Below, in pieces: positions 1 to 7,860 of a stretch of 64,000 nucleotides of DNA. Within the stretch, counting starts at the first letter, position 1. The number at the start of each line of letters is the position of its first letter. A program made the translations under genes and the position numbers. This DNA is from Gaoshiqia hydrogeniformans. Its GTDB lineage: Bacteria; Bacteroidota; Bacteroidia; Bacteroidales; Prolixibacteraceae. The notes below the pieces were generated by a model. That model made no database searches. It worked only from the letters and a program-made list of their open reading frames with translations, and was not told the DNA's origin. Location of the stretch: positions 3,844,001 through 3,908,000 of the forward strand of contig NZ_CP186334.1 in NCBI RefSeq assembly GCF_049347105.1. Reading direction: 5' to 3'.

Positions 1-237
1 CTTGAAAATGTACACATTAAATCAAAAGAAGGAATTTTCAGCCAGTTTGCCGATAATATTCAGGCGAATCGGATTCACCTCGAGCTTGACAGCGAACATG
101 CCGTTTCGGTATATAAAACAACGAACATGACATTCACCGGTTTTAGTGCAAAGGGAAATACCGGGGATTTGGTCCTGGTGAGTGGCGAAGATTCGCGGAA
201 CCTGCATTTCCAGGAGGAAGAAAAGTCACTTAATTGA
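1..237 (+). CDS. C-terminal part of a beta-helix (GH28-like) protein, truncated by window edge
   Basis: An open frame enters from the left edge and stops with TGA at 235-237, giving 78 residues. The text alternates short hydrophobic strands with turns (LENVHIKSKEGIF, then HAVSVYKTTNMTF, then GDLVLVSGED), as in the last rungs of a right-handed parallel beta-helix; this resembles the C-terminus of Bacteroidota polygalacturonase-like GH28 proteins. The assignment to GH28 is a guess from style, since the catalytic part lies outside the window. The last 8 bases overlap the end of the convergent gene at 230-1327. Confidence 0.5.
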   Translation, partial: LENVHIKSKEGIFSQFADNIQANRIHLELDSEHAVSVYKTTNMTFTGFSAKGNTGDLVLVSGEDSRNLHFQEEEKSLN

Positions 238-1327
238 ATCTGATTTCCGCCTCTTTCGCGATGAACCTGGCAAACAGCCTGGCCGATTGTTCAACCAGTT
301 CCCGTTCACCCGAACGAAGGGGGCGGAAAAGTTCGGTTTCAATAATGGCTTTATTTTTCTTTATCGTTCTTTTCCACAAACCGGCAACCTGCCCGTTGAC
401 GAGAATTACGGGTTTAAAAAGTCCGTTTGACGAAATAACTTTTCCCTGTTCGGGCGAGGCGAGGATGGCGCTCCGGTCTTTATAGCTGATGATAAACTCG
501 TCGTAAGCAGGCAGTAAACAGGCCAGGTTTTCGGTGGTTTCAAAATGAGCTGCTGATTGATGAAGCCAGTAACGCTGTGAGTGAATGGTTTCGGGAATGA
601 GATGATTGTTGAGCATCTCGATTCCGCTCCTGGCATCTTTAACAGGTAAGCCCGACCACCAGATGAAATCGTCGGTTGTGGCAGGCCCGTGGCTTAAGAA
701 GTATTTTTCGGTAAGCGCGGCAATGGCTTCATTCCGGTCAAACGGCTTCGTTTTCGGAACCCTCTTTCGGAGGAGGGAATAGGTTGTTTTGTTTTCGTTG
801 TTAGCGCCGTTGCAAATTAATCCGTCTAATTCGGCCGAAAGAAGAATATGGGCAGCCCGGTTGTTATCCGACGTTTTGATTTGATGTCGGGTCAGTTCGG
901 CAATGAGTTCTTCGCGTGACAATGATTGGTGTTCAGTCAGCGTATTTTCGATAATTTTGCAGCATTTCGCGATGATTGCGTCATTGAGTTCCAGCTCTTT
1001 ATGGCGCGACTTCATTTTCGATTTGATTTGCGGGGCTGTTAGCTCTAGGATCCAATGGATGTCGTTGGCCGAAACCAGGTGCCAGGTAGGCCGGAGCAGG
1101 TGGGTGCGGATCAGTTCTCCGTGATTAATGCTGTCTTCTACTGAGTGGATGGTGGCATCAGGCAACCGAATGCCAACGGCCCACTTGACCATCGCGTAAT
1201 CCTGCGCCTGCATAGCGCCCATAAAACCGACCAGTTCTTTGGCTGTTTTAAACCCCGAACAGGCAATTTGCTGATTCTGTAAACGGATTTTTATGATCTC
1301 TGACGACGAATTCATCCTGGTTTGCAT
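230..1327 (-). CDS. Winged-helix DNA-binding domain protein (HTH_42/YcaQ-AlkZ type)
   Basis: A 365-residue protein of the winged-helix HTH_42 superfamily (YcaQ/AlkZ-like). Family signs are the N-terminal block with FMGAMQAQDYAMVKWAVGIR (about 31-50), the LIRTHLLRPTWHLV segment (about 72-85) and the later FLSHGPATTDDFIWWSGL stretch (about 210-227). AlkZ and YcaQ are DNA glycosylases acting on crosslinks or bulky alkyl lesions, but most bacteroidal relatives are uncharacterised, so glycosylase activity is only possible. A second ATG at 1315 could be the true start. It follows the Wzz gene on the same strand after 90 bp and overlaps the 3' end of the convergent gene by 8 bp. No signal peptide. 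Confidence 0.8.
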   Translation of the reverse strand: MQTRMNSSSEIIKIRLQNQQIACSGFKTAKELVGFMGAMQAQDYAMVKWAVGIRLPDATIHSVEDSINHGELIRTHLLRPTWHLVSANDIHWILELTAPQIKSKMKSRHKELELNDAIIAKCCKIIENTLTEHQSLSREELIAELTRHQIKTSDNNRAAHILLSAELDGLICNGANNENKTTYSLLRKRVPKTKPFDRNEAIAALTEKYFLSHGPATTDDFIWWSGLPVKDARSGIEMLNNHLIPETIHSQRYWLHQSAAHFETTENLACLLPAYDEFIISYKDRSAILASPEQGKVISSNGLFKPVILVNGQVAGLWKRTIKKNKAIIETELFRPLRSGERELVEQSARLFARFIAKEAEIRFN

Positions 1328-1417
1328 AAATGGTTTCTACTGATTTGTTATGCGGGTTTCGGTCAGAGATCTTTTCGGGATTTAATGGGTTCGGGGTTAT
1401 CAACACCCGTTGTCCTC

Positions 1418-2542
1418 TTATTGTTCGCTCCATTTTTCTTTAATCAGGCCCAGGTATTGTTTTGCAAACACCAGCCCGGTGCCGGTAATGGCCCCCAGAA
1501 AAGTCCAGATAAACAGGATCATCGAGCGTTTGGGCGCTGATTTCTCTGTTGGAATGCGTACCGGGTCAATCACGGTTAAAATGGGCGTATCTTCTTTTAC
1601 CTGAATTTGTGCCTGTTCAAGTTGTTTGGCCAGTTCTGAAAAAACCGAATAAGCAATGTTGTACTGGCTGAGCAGTTGTTCTTCCTCGGTTTGGGCAATG
1701 GCTGTTGAAACATTTTTATTGCGGTCGCGGAAAAGCGCCAGCTGCCGTTGGACGGCTTCAAATTCAGCTTTTTTCTCATTATAGCGGTCCTGAATGAAGC
1801 GCAGCTGGTCTTCAGCTTTTTCAATTTTGTATTTTGTAATGTATTGCTGCAACATCGCCTGTGCTTTGTTGGCAACCTGGGCCGCCAGGGCCGCATCGTG
1901 AAAGGTGGCGCTCAGTGACAAATAACCTTCCTTATCGTTCAGGCTCAGGCTGATTTTTTCATCCAGCATTTTTCGAATTTCCTCCTGATCTTTGTTCAGC
2001 GATAATAAAGCGCCTGCTGAAGCCAATTTTTCTGCCGGTTCAGGCTCAGATTTAATTGCTTTGATGATCAGCCAGGGCAGCCCCAAGGTGTATTTTTTTA
2101 TATTTCCCAAAACGCCGCCTTTATCATATTCTGAATAATATTCGAACAAGCTCACTGGATGGTCTACACCCGGGCAATTGAAGGGGCTATTCATCAGTTC
2201 GAGTTGAAAAGGAAGTGAATTCAGTATTCGCGGGTAAATCACCGGCGAGAGCGCCTCCGAAGTTCCCATATTGTTCAGGTTAAACCCGGCCATGGCCGCC
2301 AGCGAAGAAAGGCCGCCAAGTTTGGACGATTGATTATTGGCGGTTTGAGGTACAAAGGTCGTGGTCACGGTGAACTTATTGGGCGACAGGAGCGCGATTA
2401 GCAAACCAAGAAAAACGCCAAGGAGGGTATATTTTATAACGGTCCGTCGTCCGTTCCACAGGTTTTTGGTCAGGGCAATCAGATCAATTTCATCGTCGGC
2501 TACGGGCTTGGATGATTGCGGTATCGTATTTGGTTTTTCCAT
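1418..2542 (-). CDS. Wzz-family polysaccharide chain-length determinant
   Basis: A 374-residue inner-membrane co-polymerase of the Wzz/PCP family. The N-terminal cytoplasmic tail is followed by a first membrane helix (about 38-54, YTLLGVFLGLLIALL), a long periplasmic region with a coiled-coil section (about 240-300), and a second helix near the C-terminus (about 343-362) preceded by the proline-rich DPVRIPTEKSAPKRS signature. There is no C-terminal tyrosine kinase domain. Such proteins set the length of O-antigen, capsule or exopolysaccharide chains. It lies 48 bp downstream of the SLBB export channel gene on the same strand, so the two form an export pair. No glycosyltransferases are in the window; the rest of the locus may be elsewhere. 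Confidence 0.88.
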   Translation of the reverse strand: MEKPNTIPQSSKPVADDEIDLIALTKNLWNGRRTVIKYTLLGVFLGLLIALLSPNKFTVTTTFVPQTANNQSSKLGGLSSLAAMAGFNLNNMGTSEALSPVIYPRILNSLPFQLELMNSPFNCPGVDHPVSLFEYYSEYDKGGVLGNIKKYTLGLPWLIIKAIKSEPEPAEKLASAGALLSLNKDQEEIRKMLDEKISLSLNDKEGYLSLSATFHDAALAAQVANKAQAMLQQYITKYKIEKAEDQLRFIQDRYNEKKAEFEAVQRQLALFRDRNKNVSTAIAQTEEEQLLSQYNIAYSVFSELAKQLEQAQIQVKEDTPILTVIDPVRIPTEKSAPKRSMILFIWTFLGAITGTGLVFAKQYLGLIKEKWSEQ

Positions 2543-2590
2543 GATTATTCAGTTAAAATTCCTTTACACTGTCTGAATCGCCTCGCCGGT

Positions 2591-5026
2591 TTACCGGAGA
2601 ACAGCAGCCATGGCTACTGCCAGAGACGACAGGGCGCTTGTTATAGCCAGCCATTTGGCGGTATTGTCGGTTGTCTTTCGTTCGGGTTTTGCAGGAATAA
2701 CAATTTGGCTGCCTGGTTCTACCTGCGGGTATTTTTTCACGATGAAACTCCGGGTAACGTCTGTCGTTCCGTTGCTGTACACCACGTAAATTTTATTTTT
2801 CTTGGCGTCCGCGCTAAATCCGCCGCTGCGGTTAATGTAGTATTTCACGTTTTTGCCTCTTTCCCAGGCAAGTCCCATCGGGTTCATGATTTCGCCGTTC
2901 ACCCAGATTTCTTCCGATTTCATCGGAATATAAACCTGGTCGCCTTCTTTCAGAAAATAATCATACGAAGTGCCCGGACTTCTTAAGATATGGGATAACT
3001 TTAATTCGAGGTTTTCATAATTGGCCGACATATCAATTTGTATGGTTGAATCGCGGGCTTCTTTCATTCGCTGGATGACATCGAGCTGGCTCCGGTATTG
3101 TTCGTCAATCCTCCGCCGCAGTTTTGCTCCGCCCGTGAATGCATAAGGCGTTAATCCGCCGGCCCGGTTGATTAAATCGGAGATACGTTCGTTTTTATCG
3201 CTGATGCTGTATTCGCCGGGGAACTGAACTTCGCCGGTAACCTGTACGGTTTTCTGGGCCTGATAGGAGGGCGCTTTACGAATGTAAACCTGGTCGAATG
3301 CCTGCAAAAGGAAGCTGCCGTCGTCGTCAGACAATTTCAGGTCGCGGTCGATCTCAAACTGGTACAGCGAGGCCATTTTGCTGTTGATGGTGCTGGCTTC
3401 TTCCTTGGTATTCCGGCGGGCTACCTCAATGTAGGATTCGCTGGCTGCTTCTTTCATTCCGCCCGAAAGAAAGACCAGGTCTTTGAGCGACATATTTCGG
3501 AAAAATCCGTATTCGCCGGGAAACATCACTTCGCCGAGAATGCGGATGGTTTGCTTTTCGCCCATGCTGAAAATATCCCGGATGACCACCTGGTCTTCGC
3601 GTTTCAGGACGGGATCGTTAAGACCGCTAAAAAGATCGCCCAAATCGAAGGGGATGGTGGTTGGAAATAACTGTTCATCCAGGCGGATGATCAGGCCGCG
3701 CTGGGCGTAAAAATCTTCGCGCAGGCCGCCTGCTTTCCCTATTAATTGCGATAATTTCATGTTTTCGTCCAGGGCATAGGTTCCGGGACGGAAAACGGCT
3801 CCCTCGATACTGACCCGGTTTTCAAAGCGGTCGATTACTTTTTCAGACCTGATCTGATCGCCGTTTTTCAGGACAAAACGTTCAAAATGGTCTTTTTCGA
3901 GGTCGACCAACTGGTACTGGTTGTCGGTATAACGGGTGATTAATAATCTCGATGAAGCCGCTTCTTCGTTAAACCCTCCTGAAAAGCGGATTAAATCCTG
4001 CATATTTTCATCCTCTTTCAGTTCAAAAATAGCCTGGCGTTTAAAAGCGCCGAATGTTTCCACCCGTTTGTTGTATACCGGTATGTAAATGATATCCTGA
4101 TCGCGCAGCGAAATGTTATTTTTTGTATTGAAGTTGATCAGGTAATCGTAAACATCAATTTCGGCAAAAAGCTTGTTGTCACGGATCACGCGGATGTTCC
4201 GGAACGAACCGTTTTCATTCGGGCCACCGGAAAGGTACAGGGCATTAAAGGCCGATGCGGTAGAGGGCAGGGTATAAGTCCCCGGGGTAATGGCCTCGCC
4301 GATCACATTCACTTTTATGGAACGCATGTTGCTGACGCTGACATCGGCAAAGGTATTTGGATGGGCGCCGGCCATGCCGTTGTAAATCGCGGTCAGCCTT
4401 TTTAACAGCAAGTCTTTAGCCGTTGAATAGTTCAGGTTTGCCACATTTACAGGTCCCAGGTCAGGTATGTTTACTGCGCCGTTCGAGCCTACCTGCAGCA
4501 GGTAGGTTTGCTGGCTGGCCCCCCAAACCTGTATTACAACTTCGTCGCCGATACCCAATACATAATCGGCAGGAACCGCGATGTTGACCGATGGTTCGAA
4601 GCTCAGGTTTTCCTGGTTAAACAACTGGTATCCAAAAATTTTTTGATTCTTCAGCGACACCTCTTTTAAATTTTTTTTAAGCTGATCGGTCGAATCGACC
4701 TTACTGGTGGTGTCGGGCAGTTCTGTTGTTTTGGACGGCAGTTTTTGCAGGTCGCCTGCTGGACCGGGATCAGCGCTAAGTTTCATTTTTTGCATCCGTT
4801 GGTACAACTGATTAATTTGCTGTTGTGTTGCACCTCTTGCTTTTGCCAGTTCAACTGCCTGATCCATGGTCAGCCCGCGGGAGTTAATTTCAGTCATGAT
4901 TTGCTGGATCTGCTGATCGGAGAGTTTTTCAACCTTAACCGAACTTACATCTGTCTGCGCAAATGTGAAGGTCGAAAATCCGCACAGCCAGACCAGCATA
5001 AATAAACAGATGATTTTTCTTGACAT
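2591..5026 (-). CDS. Polysaccharide export outer-membrane protein with SLBB repeats (Wza-like)
   Basis: An 811-residue exported protein. ATG 5026 is chosen because it begins a normal signal peptide (MSRKIICLFMLVWLCGF, cleavage after FAQ); an upstream in-frame ATG at 5068 would add 14 residues before it. After a coiled-coil-like stretch comes the Poly_export domain (VPADYVLGIGDEVVIQVWG) followed by repeated SLBB domains, each recognisable by VNVIGEAITPGTY-like, VSIEGAVFRPGTY-like, ILGEVMFPGEY-like and VTGEVQFPGEY-like strands. The C-terminus has a hydrophobic stretch (AITSALSSLAVAMAAVL). The role is the outer-membrane channel for capsule/exopolysaccharide, paired with the Wzz gene downstream. 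It is about twice Wza length, as usual for the long Bacteroidota version. Confidence 0.9.
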   Translation of the reverse strand: MSRKIICLFMLVWLCGFSTFTFAQTDVSSVKVEKLSDQQIQQIMTEINSRGLTMDQAVELAKARGATQQQINQLYQRMQKMKLSADPGPAGDLQKLPSKTTELPDTTSKVDSTDQLKKNLKEVSLKNQKIFGYQLFNQENLSFEPSVNIAVPADYVLGIGDEVVIQVWGASQQTYLLQVGSNGAVNIPDLGPVNVANLNYSTAKDLLLKRLTAIYNGMAGAHPNTFADVSVSNMRSIKVNVIGEAITPGTYTLPSTASAFNALYLSGGPNENGSFRNIRVIRDNKLFAEIDVYDYLINFNTKNNISLRDQDIIYIPVYNKRVETFGAFKRQAIFELKEDENMQDLIRFSGGFNEEAASSRLLITRYTDNQYQLVDLEKDHFERFVLKNGDQIRSEKVIDRFENRVSIEGAVFRPGTYALDENMKLSQLIGKAGGLREDFYAQRGLIIRLDEQLFPTTIPFDLGDLFSGLNDPVLKREDQVVIRDIFSMGEKQTIRILGEVMFPGEYGFFRNMSLKDLVFLSGGMKEAASESYIEVARRNTKEEASTINSKMASLYQFEIDRDLKLSDDDGSFLLQAFDQVYIRKAPSYQAQKTVQVTGEVQFPGEYSISDKNERISDLINRAGGLTPYAFTGGAKLRRRIDEQYRSQLDVIQRMKEARDSTIQIDMSANYENLELKLSHILRSPGTSYDYFLKEGDQVYIPMKSEEIWVNGEIMNPMGLAWERGKNVKYYINRSGGFSADAKKNKIYVVYSNGTTDVTRSFIVKKYPQVEPGSQIVIPAKPERKTTDNTAKWLAITSALSSLAVAMAAVLR

Positions 5027-5189
5027 GATGTTGTATTGTTTGAACATGGTTCTATCAGTTAACTGCATTTTTTTCTTTTTGTTGCAGGGTAAAAATACTT
5101 TATCTCATTTCTGCTGTTTGGGACGATGTTGTCTTTCAGCCTGAGATGATAACCCGTTTTTGGTTGCATGCAAGCCTGACCGGGACCGA

Positions 5190-5222
5190 CAAAATTAGAG
5201 AATTATTTGTTAAATATGGAAA
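5190..5222 (-). promoter_or_regulatory. Predicted promoter of the polysaccharide export operon
   Basis: On the minus strand a perfect Bacteroidota -7 box TAATTTTG (5197 down to 5190) is preceded, after 21 bases, by TTTC (5222 down to 5219) as a -33 element. Transcription would start near 5183 and leave a leader of about 155 nt before the ATG at 5026. Motif match only. Confidence 0.45.
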
Positions 5223-5300
5223 GAAAAATTCATCTTAGGTCATATTTTCAATCCGTTCAATACTTTTAAACAAAATCAACTTTCCTTTATTCCGGGAAAA

Positions 5301-7010
5301 TCAGCGATAAAAACCGGCTTCATAGGTGGTTTGGTTATTTTTCGCGTCGCTGACCACCAATTTGAGCTGATGTTTTTTGTTGAATGCCATTCGTGACGAA
5401 TCGAAGCGGTATTCCAGCAGATTATTTTTTGCATCGTATTCAAACAACACCCATTGCCCGTCAATCTCTCCGCGATAACTTGAAATTCCCGAAAAGTCGT
5501 CGCTGATGATGAAACTGATTTTATTTTTGTCGGTGATGATACTCCGGTTCTGGATGTTAATTGGTTTGATCACGGGAGGAATCGTATCAGTTACGACCGC
5601 AAAGCTGCCCAGTTGACGGATGCTAGCCTCGACCCATCCGTGGCTGAACTGGCCGCCAAGCGCCCATTTTTGTCCGGTTTTTTCATCGACAGCCGCGATC
5701 AGCGCTTTATCTTCGAGCTGTTTGGGTAAATCAACCGCTTTGATACGCAGTTCGAAATACTGGTGCACCGGAATTTCGCCGTTGTGTAATTTATAAATGG
5801 GCGAGTAATACAGCTTATTGGGCTGTTTCAGCTGGTAATCCAGGATGAAGTCGCTGTAAAATGTACCTGCTTTGAAATTTGCTTCCAGGCCTTCCTGGTT
5901 AATATGAAGAGGTTTGTCGTAATTTACCGCGATGCCCGGTCGTTGGATTTTGCCAACATTCGATTGTTTCGATTGGACTTTAAATGAAAACCGGCTTTCG
6001 TTGCCGTTTACATCTTTTACGAGGTAATCGACCGTGTGGATTTTCCCATCGTCCATACGGCTGATTCCGCGATTCACCAACACCGGGTAATTGTTCAGTT
6101 TGTTTCCCGGTTCAACCCAGTTTTTGTGCAGCCGCCTGTTATTCCGCTGAAAGTGCCCGTAATCGATGTGGGCGTTCAGGTACCGTGTTTCATCAAAACT
6201 CAGTTTATCCAGTTTAAACAGGTAAACGGTTTTGTTATCGATGGCTAATTCGATCGAATACACGCCGCATTTGCTCCAGCTTCCGTTCAGGTAATCGAGT
6301 GTTTGAAGGCTGAAGCCAATCTCGCCGTAAACCGGGATCACCGGGTTGTTTTTCAGGTGATAGGCGCCGTTGTAGAAAACAGTCTCCATCCGGTACGGAT
6401 CGGCTTTCCCGTAAACATGGGCGTCGTCGGAAAGCGGGTACAGCATCACTGACAGAATTTTTGGCGCGGTATCGTCATGAAGACGGAAATGTTTAAGCAA
6501 CGGATTTACCGGTTGTTGGGTTTTTGTGTCCCTGATTTCAAAATGCAGGTGCGGTCCGCCCGAACTCCCGCTGTTTCCGCTATAGGCAATCAACTCATTT
6601 TTGTTTACCGTAAATTTTCCTTTGGAGACCGGGATATCAACCGAAAACGACTCTTTTTCGTACTGAACGGCTTTGGTGTAAGCGGCCAATTCGTCGTTCA
6701 ACCGGTCAAGATGTCCGTAAACGGTTGTCGTACCGTTGGGATGATCAATATACAAAGCTAATCCGAAGCCGGAAGGAGAAACAAAAATTCTCGAAACTTC
6801 GCCGTCGGCAGCAGCATATACCGGTAAGCCGGTCCTTCCTTCCGTACGGATATCGATGCCCGAATGGAAATGATTCGATCTCAGTTCGCCGAAATTGCCG
6901 GATAAGGATAGCGGAATTTTTACCGGATCAGCAAAATAAGCAGCTTCAGGCGCTTGCGGGTATGCAATTTTGCATAGTATGACAGCGAAGAACAGGGTCC
7001 AAAGTTTCAT
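5301..7010 (-). CDS. M23-family (LytM) metallopeptidase, exported
   Basis: A 569-residue secreted peptidase. ATG 7010 starts a signal peptide (MKLWTLFFAVILCKIAYPQ); in-frame starts further up lack one. The LytM/M23 domain occupies roughly residues 25-185: the first zinc ligands lie in NHFHSGIDIRTE, then GHL, and the final HLHFEIRD, with the conserved SGNSGSSGGPHLHFE core. The remaining 380 residues are beta-rich and extracytoplasmic, ending in SDAKNNQTTYEAGF, and may position the enzyme or mediate envelope interactions. Known relatives are peptidoglycan endopeptidases or their non-catalytic activators; here the metal ligands are intact. It is divergent from the ZapB-like gene and stands alone upstream of the polysaccharide export genes. 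Confidence 0.88.
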   Translation of the reverse strand: MKLWTLFFAVILCKIAYPQAPEAAYFADPVKIPLSLSGNFGELRSNHFHSGIDIRTEGRTGLPVYAAADGEVSRIFVSPSGFGLALYIDHPNGTTTVYGHLDRLNDELAAYTKAVQYEKESFSVDIPVSKGKFTVNKNELIAYSGNSGSSGGPHLHFEIRDTKTQQPVNPLLKHFRLHDDTAPKILSVMLYPLSDDAHVYGKADPYRMETVFYNGAYHLKNNPVIPVYGEIGFSLQTLDYLNGSWSKCGVYSIELAIDNKTVYLFKLDKLSFDETRYLNAHIDYGHFQRNNRRLHKNWVEPGNKLNNYPVLVNRGISRMDDGKIHTVDYLVKDVNGNESRFSFKVQSKQSNVGKIQRPGIAVNYDKPLHINQEGLEANFKAGTFYSDFILDYQLKQPNKLYYSPIYKLHNGEIPVHQYFELRIKAVDLPKQLEDKALIAAVDEKTGQKWALGGQFSHGWVEASIRQLGSFAVVTDTIPPVIKPINIQNRSIITDKNKISFIISDDFSGISSYRGEIDGQWVLFEYDAKNNLLEYRFDSSRMAFNKKHQLKLVVSDAKNNQTTYEAGFYR

Positions 7011-7126
7011 GGCAACGGTATATTTTTGTGTTGTGTAATACAACCTGACGCGAATAAGAATTGTTTAAGCGGCTGTACTATTCAACAAATAAAGTTATCT
7101 TCGTGTTAACGTTTGGGCAAAAATAT

Positions 7127-7134
7127 TAATTTTG
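7127..7134 (+). promoter_or_regulatory. -7 box of the zapB-zapA promoter
   Basis: TAATTTTG fits the Bacteroidota -7 consensus TAnnTTTG exactly. A TTG triplet that could be read as a start codon (7132) lies inside this box, so it cannot be in the mRNA; this argues for the ATG at 7153. The -33 element is weak (TGTT around 7104). Confidence 0.45.
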
Positions 7135-7152
7135 TCCAAGAAACATGCAGTG

Positions 7153-7446
7153 ATGACCGAGCAGGATCAAATTTTACTGGAAGATATCAAGGCAAAACTC
7201 AGGCTGTTAATCAAGAGGCATGACAGCGTGAAATCTGAAAAGAAACAGCTGCAGATGCAAGTGTTTGAACTGCAGAAAGAAATTGCCGGATTGAAAACGG
7301 AAAATGACTACCTGGTCAAAAAGTATGAAGATTTAAAGGTTGCAAAAGTTTTATCGGTATCCGACGGCGAAAAGAAACAGGTAAAACAACGCATCAATAA
7401 AATAGTGCGGGAAATTGATAAATGTATTGCTCAATTAAACGTGTAG
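7153..7446 (+). CDS. Small coiled-coil cell-division protein, ZapB-like
   Basis: A 97-residue, highly charged protein that is almost wholly coiled coil (RLLIKRHDSVKSEKKQLQMQ, then heptads to about residue 65), ending in a short helix with IDKCIAQL. No signal peptide or membrane segment. ATG 7153 is used because an upstream TTG falls within the predicted promoter. It is directly followed, 16 bp later, by ZapA. In Bacteroidota a short coiled-coil protein in this place is generally taken as a ZapB-like partner that links ZapA-FtsZ assemblies; the function is inferred from position and architecture, not from sequence identity. Confidence 0.65.
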   Translation: MTEQDQILLEDIKAKLRLLIKRHDSVKSEKKQLQMQVFELQKEIAGLKTENDYLVKKYEDLKVAKVLSVSDGEKKQVKQRINKIVREIDKCIAQLNV

Positions 7447-7462
7447 CTGATACATCGGATAA

Positions 7463-7756
7463 ATGACAGACGAGCTTTCAATAAATATTAATATTAACGG
7501 AAGGGTTTACCCGTTAAAAATTGAACGGAGAAACGAGGAGAGGTATCGGAAAGCTGCTAAAATGATTAATGATATCGTTCTTGCATACAAACAAAAGTAC
7601 GTCAACCAGGATGCGCAGGATTTTTTGGCGATGACCGCTTTTCAGTTTGTGTTGAAAAATCTGGAAATGGAAGAAAAAGTAGATGAAAGTCCGCTTGTTG
7701 AGGAACTAAAACTACTTGACGAACAATTGAACGATTATTTGTCATTAAACGAATAA
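7463..7756 (+). CDS. zapA: Cell division protein ZapA
   Basis: A 97-residue ZapA-family protein: the N-terminal globular part has the typical SINININGRVYPLKIERRNEE strand-helix pattern and AAKMINDIVLAYKQKY, then a helical C-terminal half (FLAMTAFQFVLKNLEME) that forms the tetrameric coiled coil. ZapA bundles FtsZ filaments at midcell. Length and order match the family. It is co-transcribed with the ZapB-like gene upstream and is followed by a strong hairpin that separates it from RNase Y. Confidence 0.88.
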   Translation: MTDELSINININGRVYPLKIERRNEERYRKAAKMINDIVLAYKQKYVNQDAQDFLAMTAFQFVLKNLEMEEKVDESPLVEELKLLDEQLNDYLSLNE

Positions 7757-7771
7757 AATACACTATATCGG

Positions 7772-7833
7772 GCCCGCTTTTGATTCAGTGTTTGTTTGAG
7801 GTATTGACACTGAATTGAAATGCTGGCTTTTTT
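7772..7833 (+). terminator. Long hairpin with T-run between zapA and rny
   Basis: Bases 7778-7791 pair with 7807-7820 (14 pairs, the inner nine perfect: ATTCAGTGT with ACACTGAAT; two G-U), extended by GC-rich pairs 7772-7777 with 7822-7827 (one mismatch, one bulge). The loop is 15 nt (7792-7806). Six Ts follow at 7828-7833. This is a Rho-independent terminator for zapBA, unusually long in stem and loop. Confidence 0.7.
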
Positions 7834-7860
7834 ATTAATTATAAGTAACAATTAACCAAG

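Noticed and set aside
7772..7833. 6S RNA gene in the zapA-rny gap
   Set aside because: The hairpin is about 60 nt with a terminal T-run and no central bubble; 6S RNA is about 180 nt. Called a terminator.
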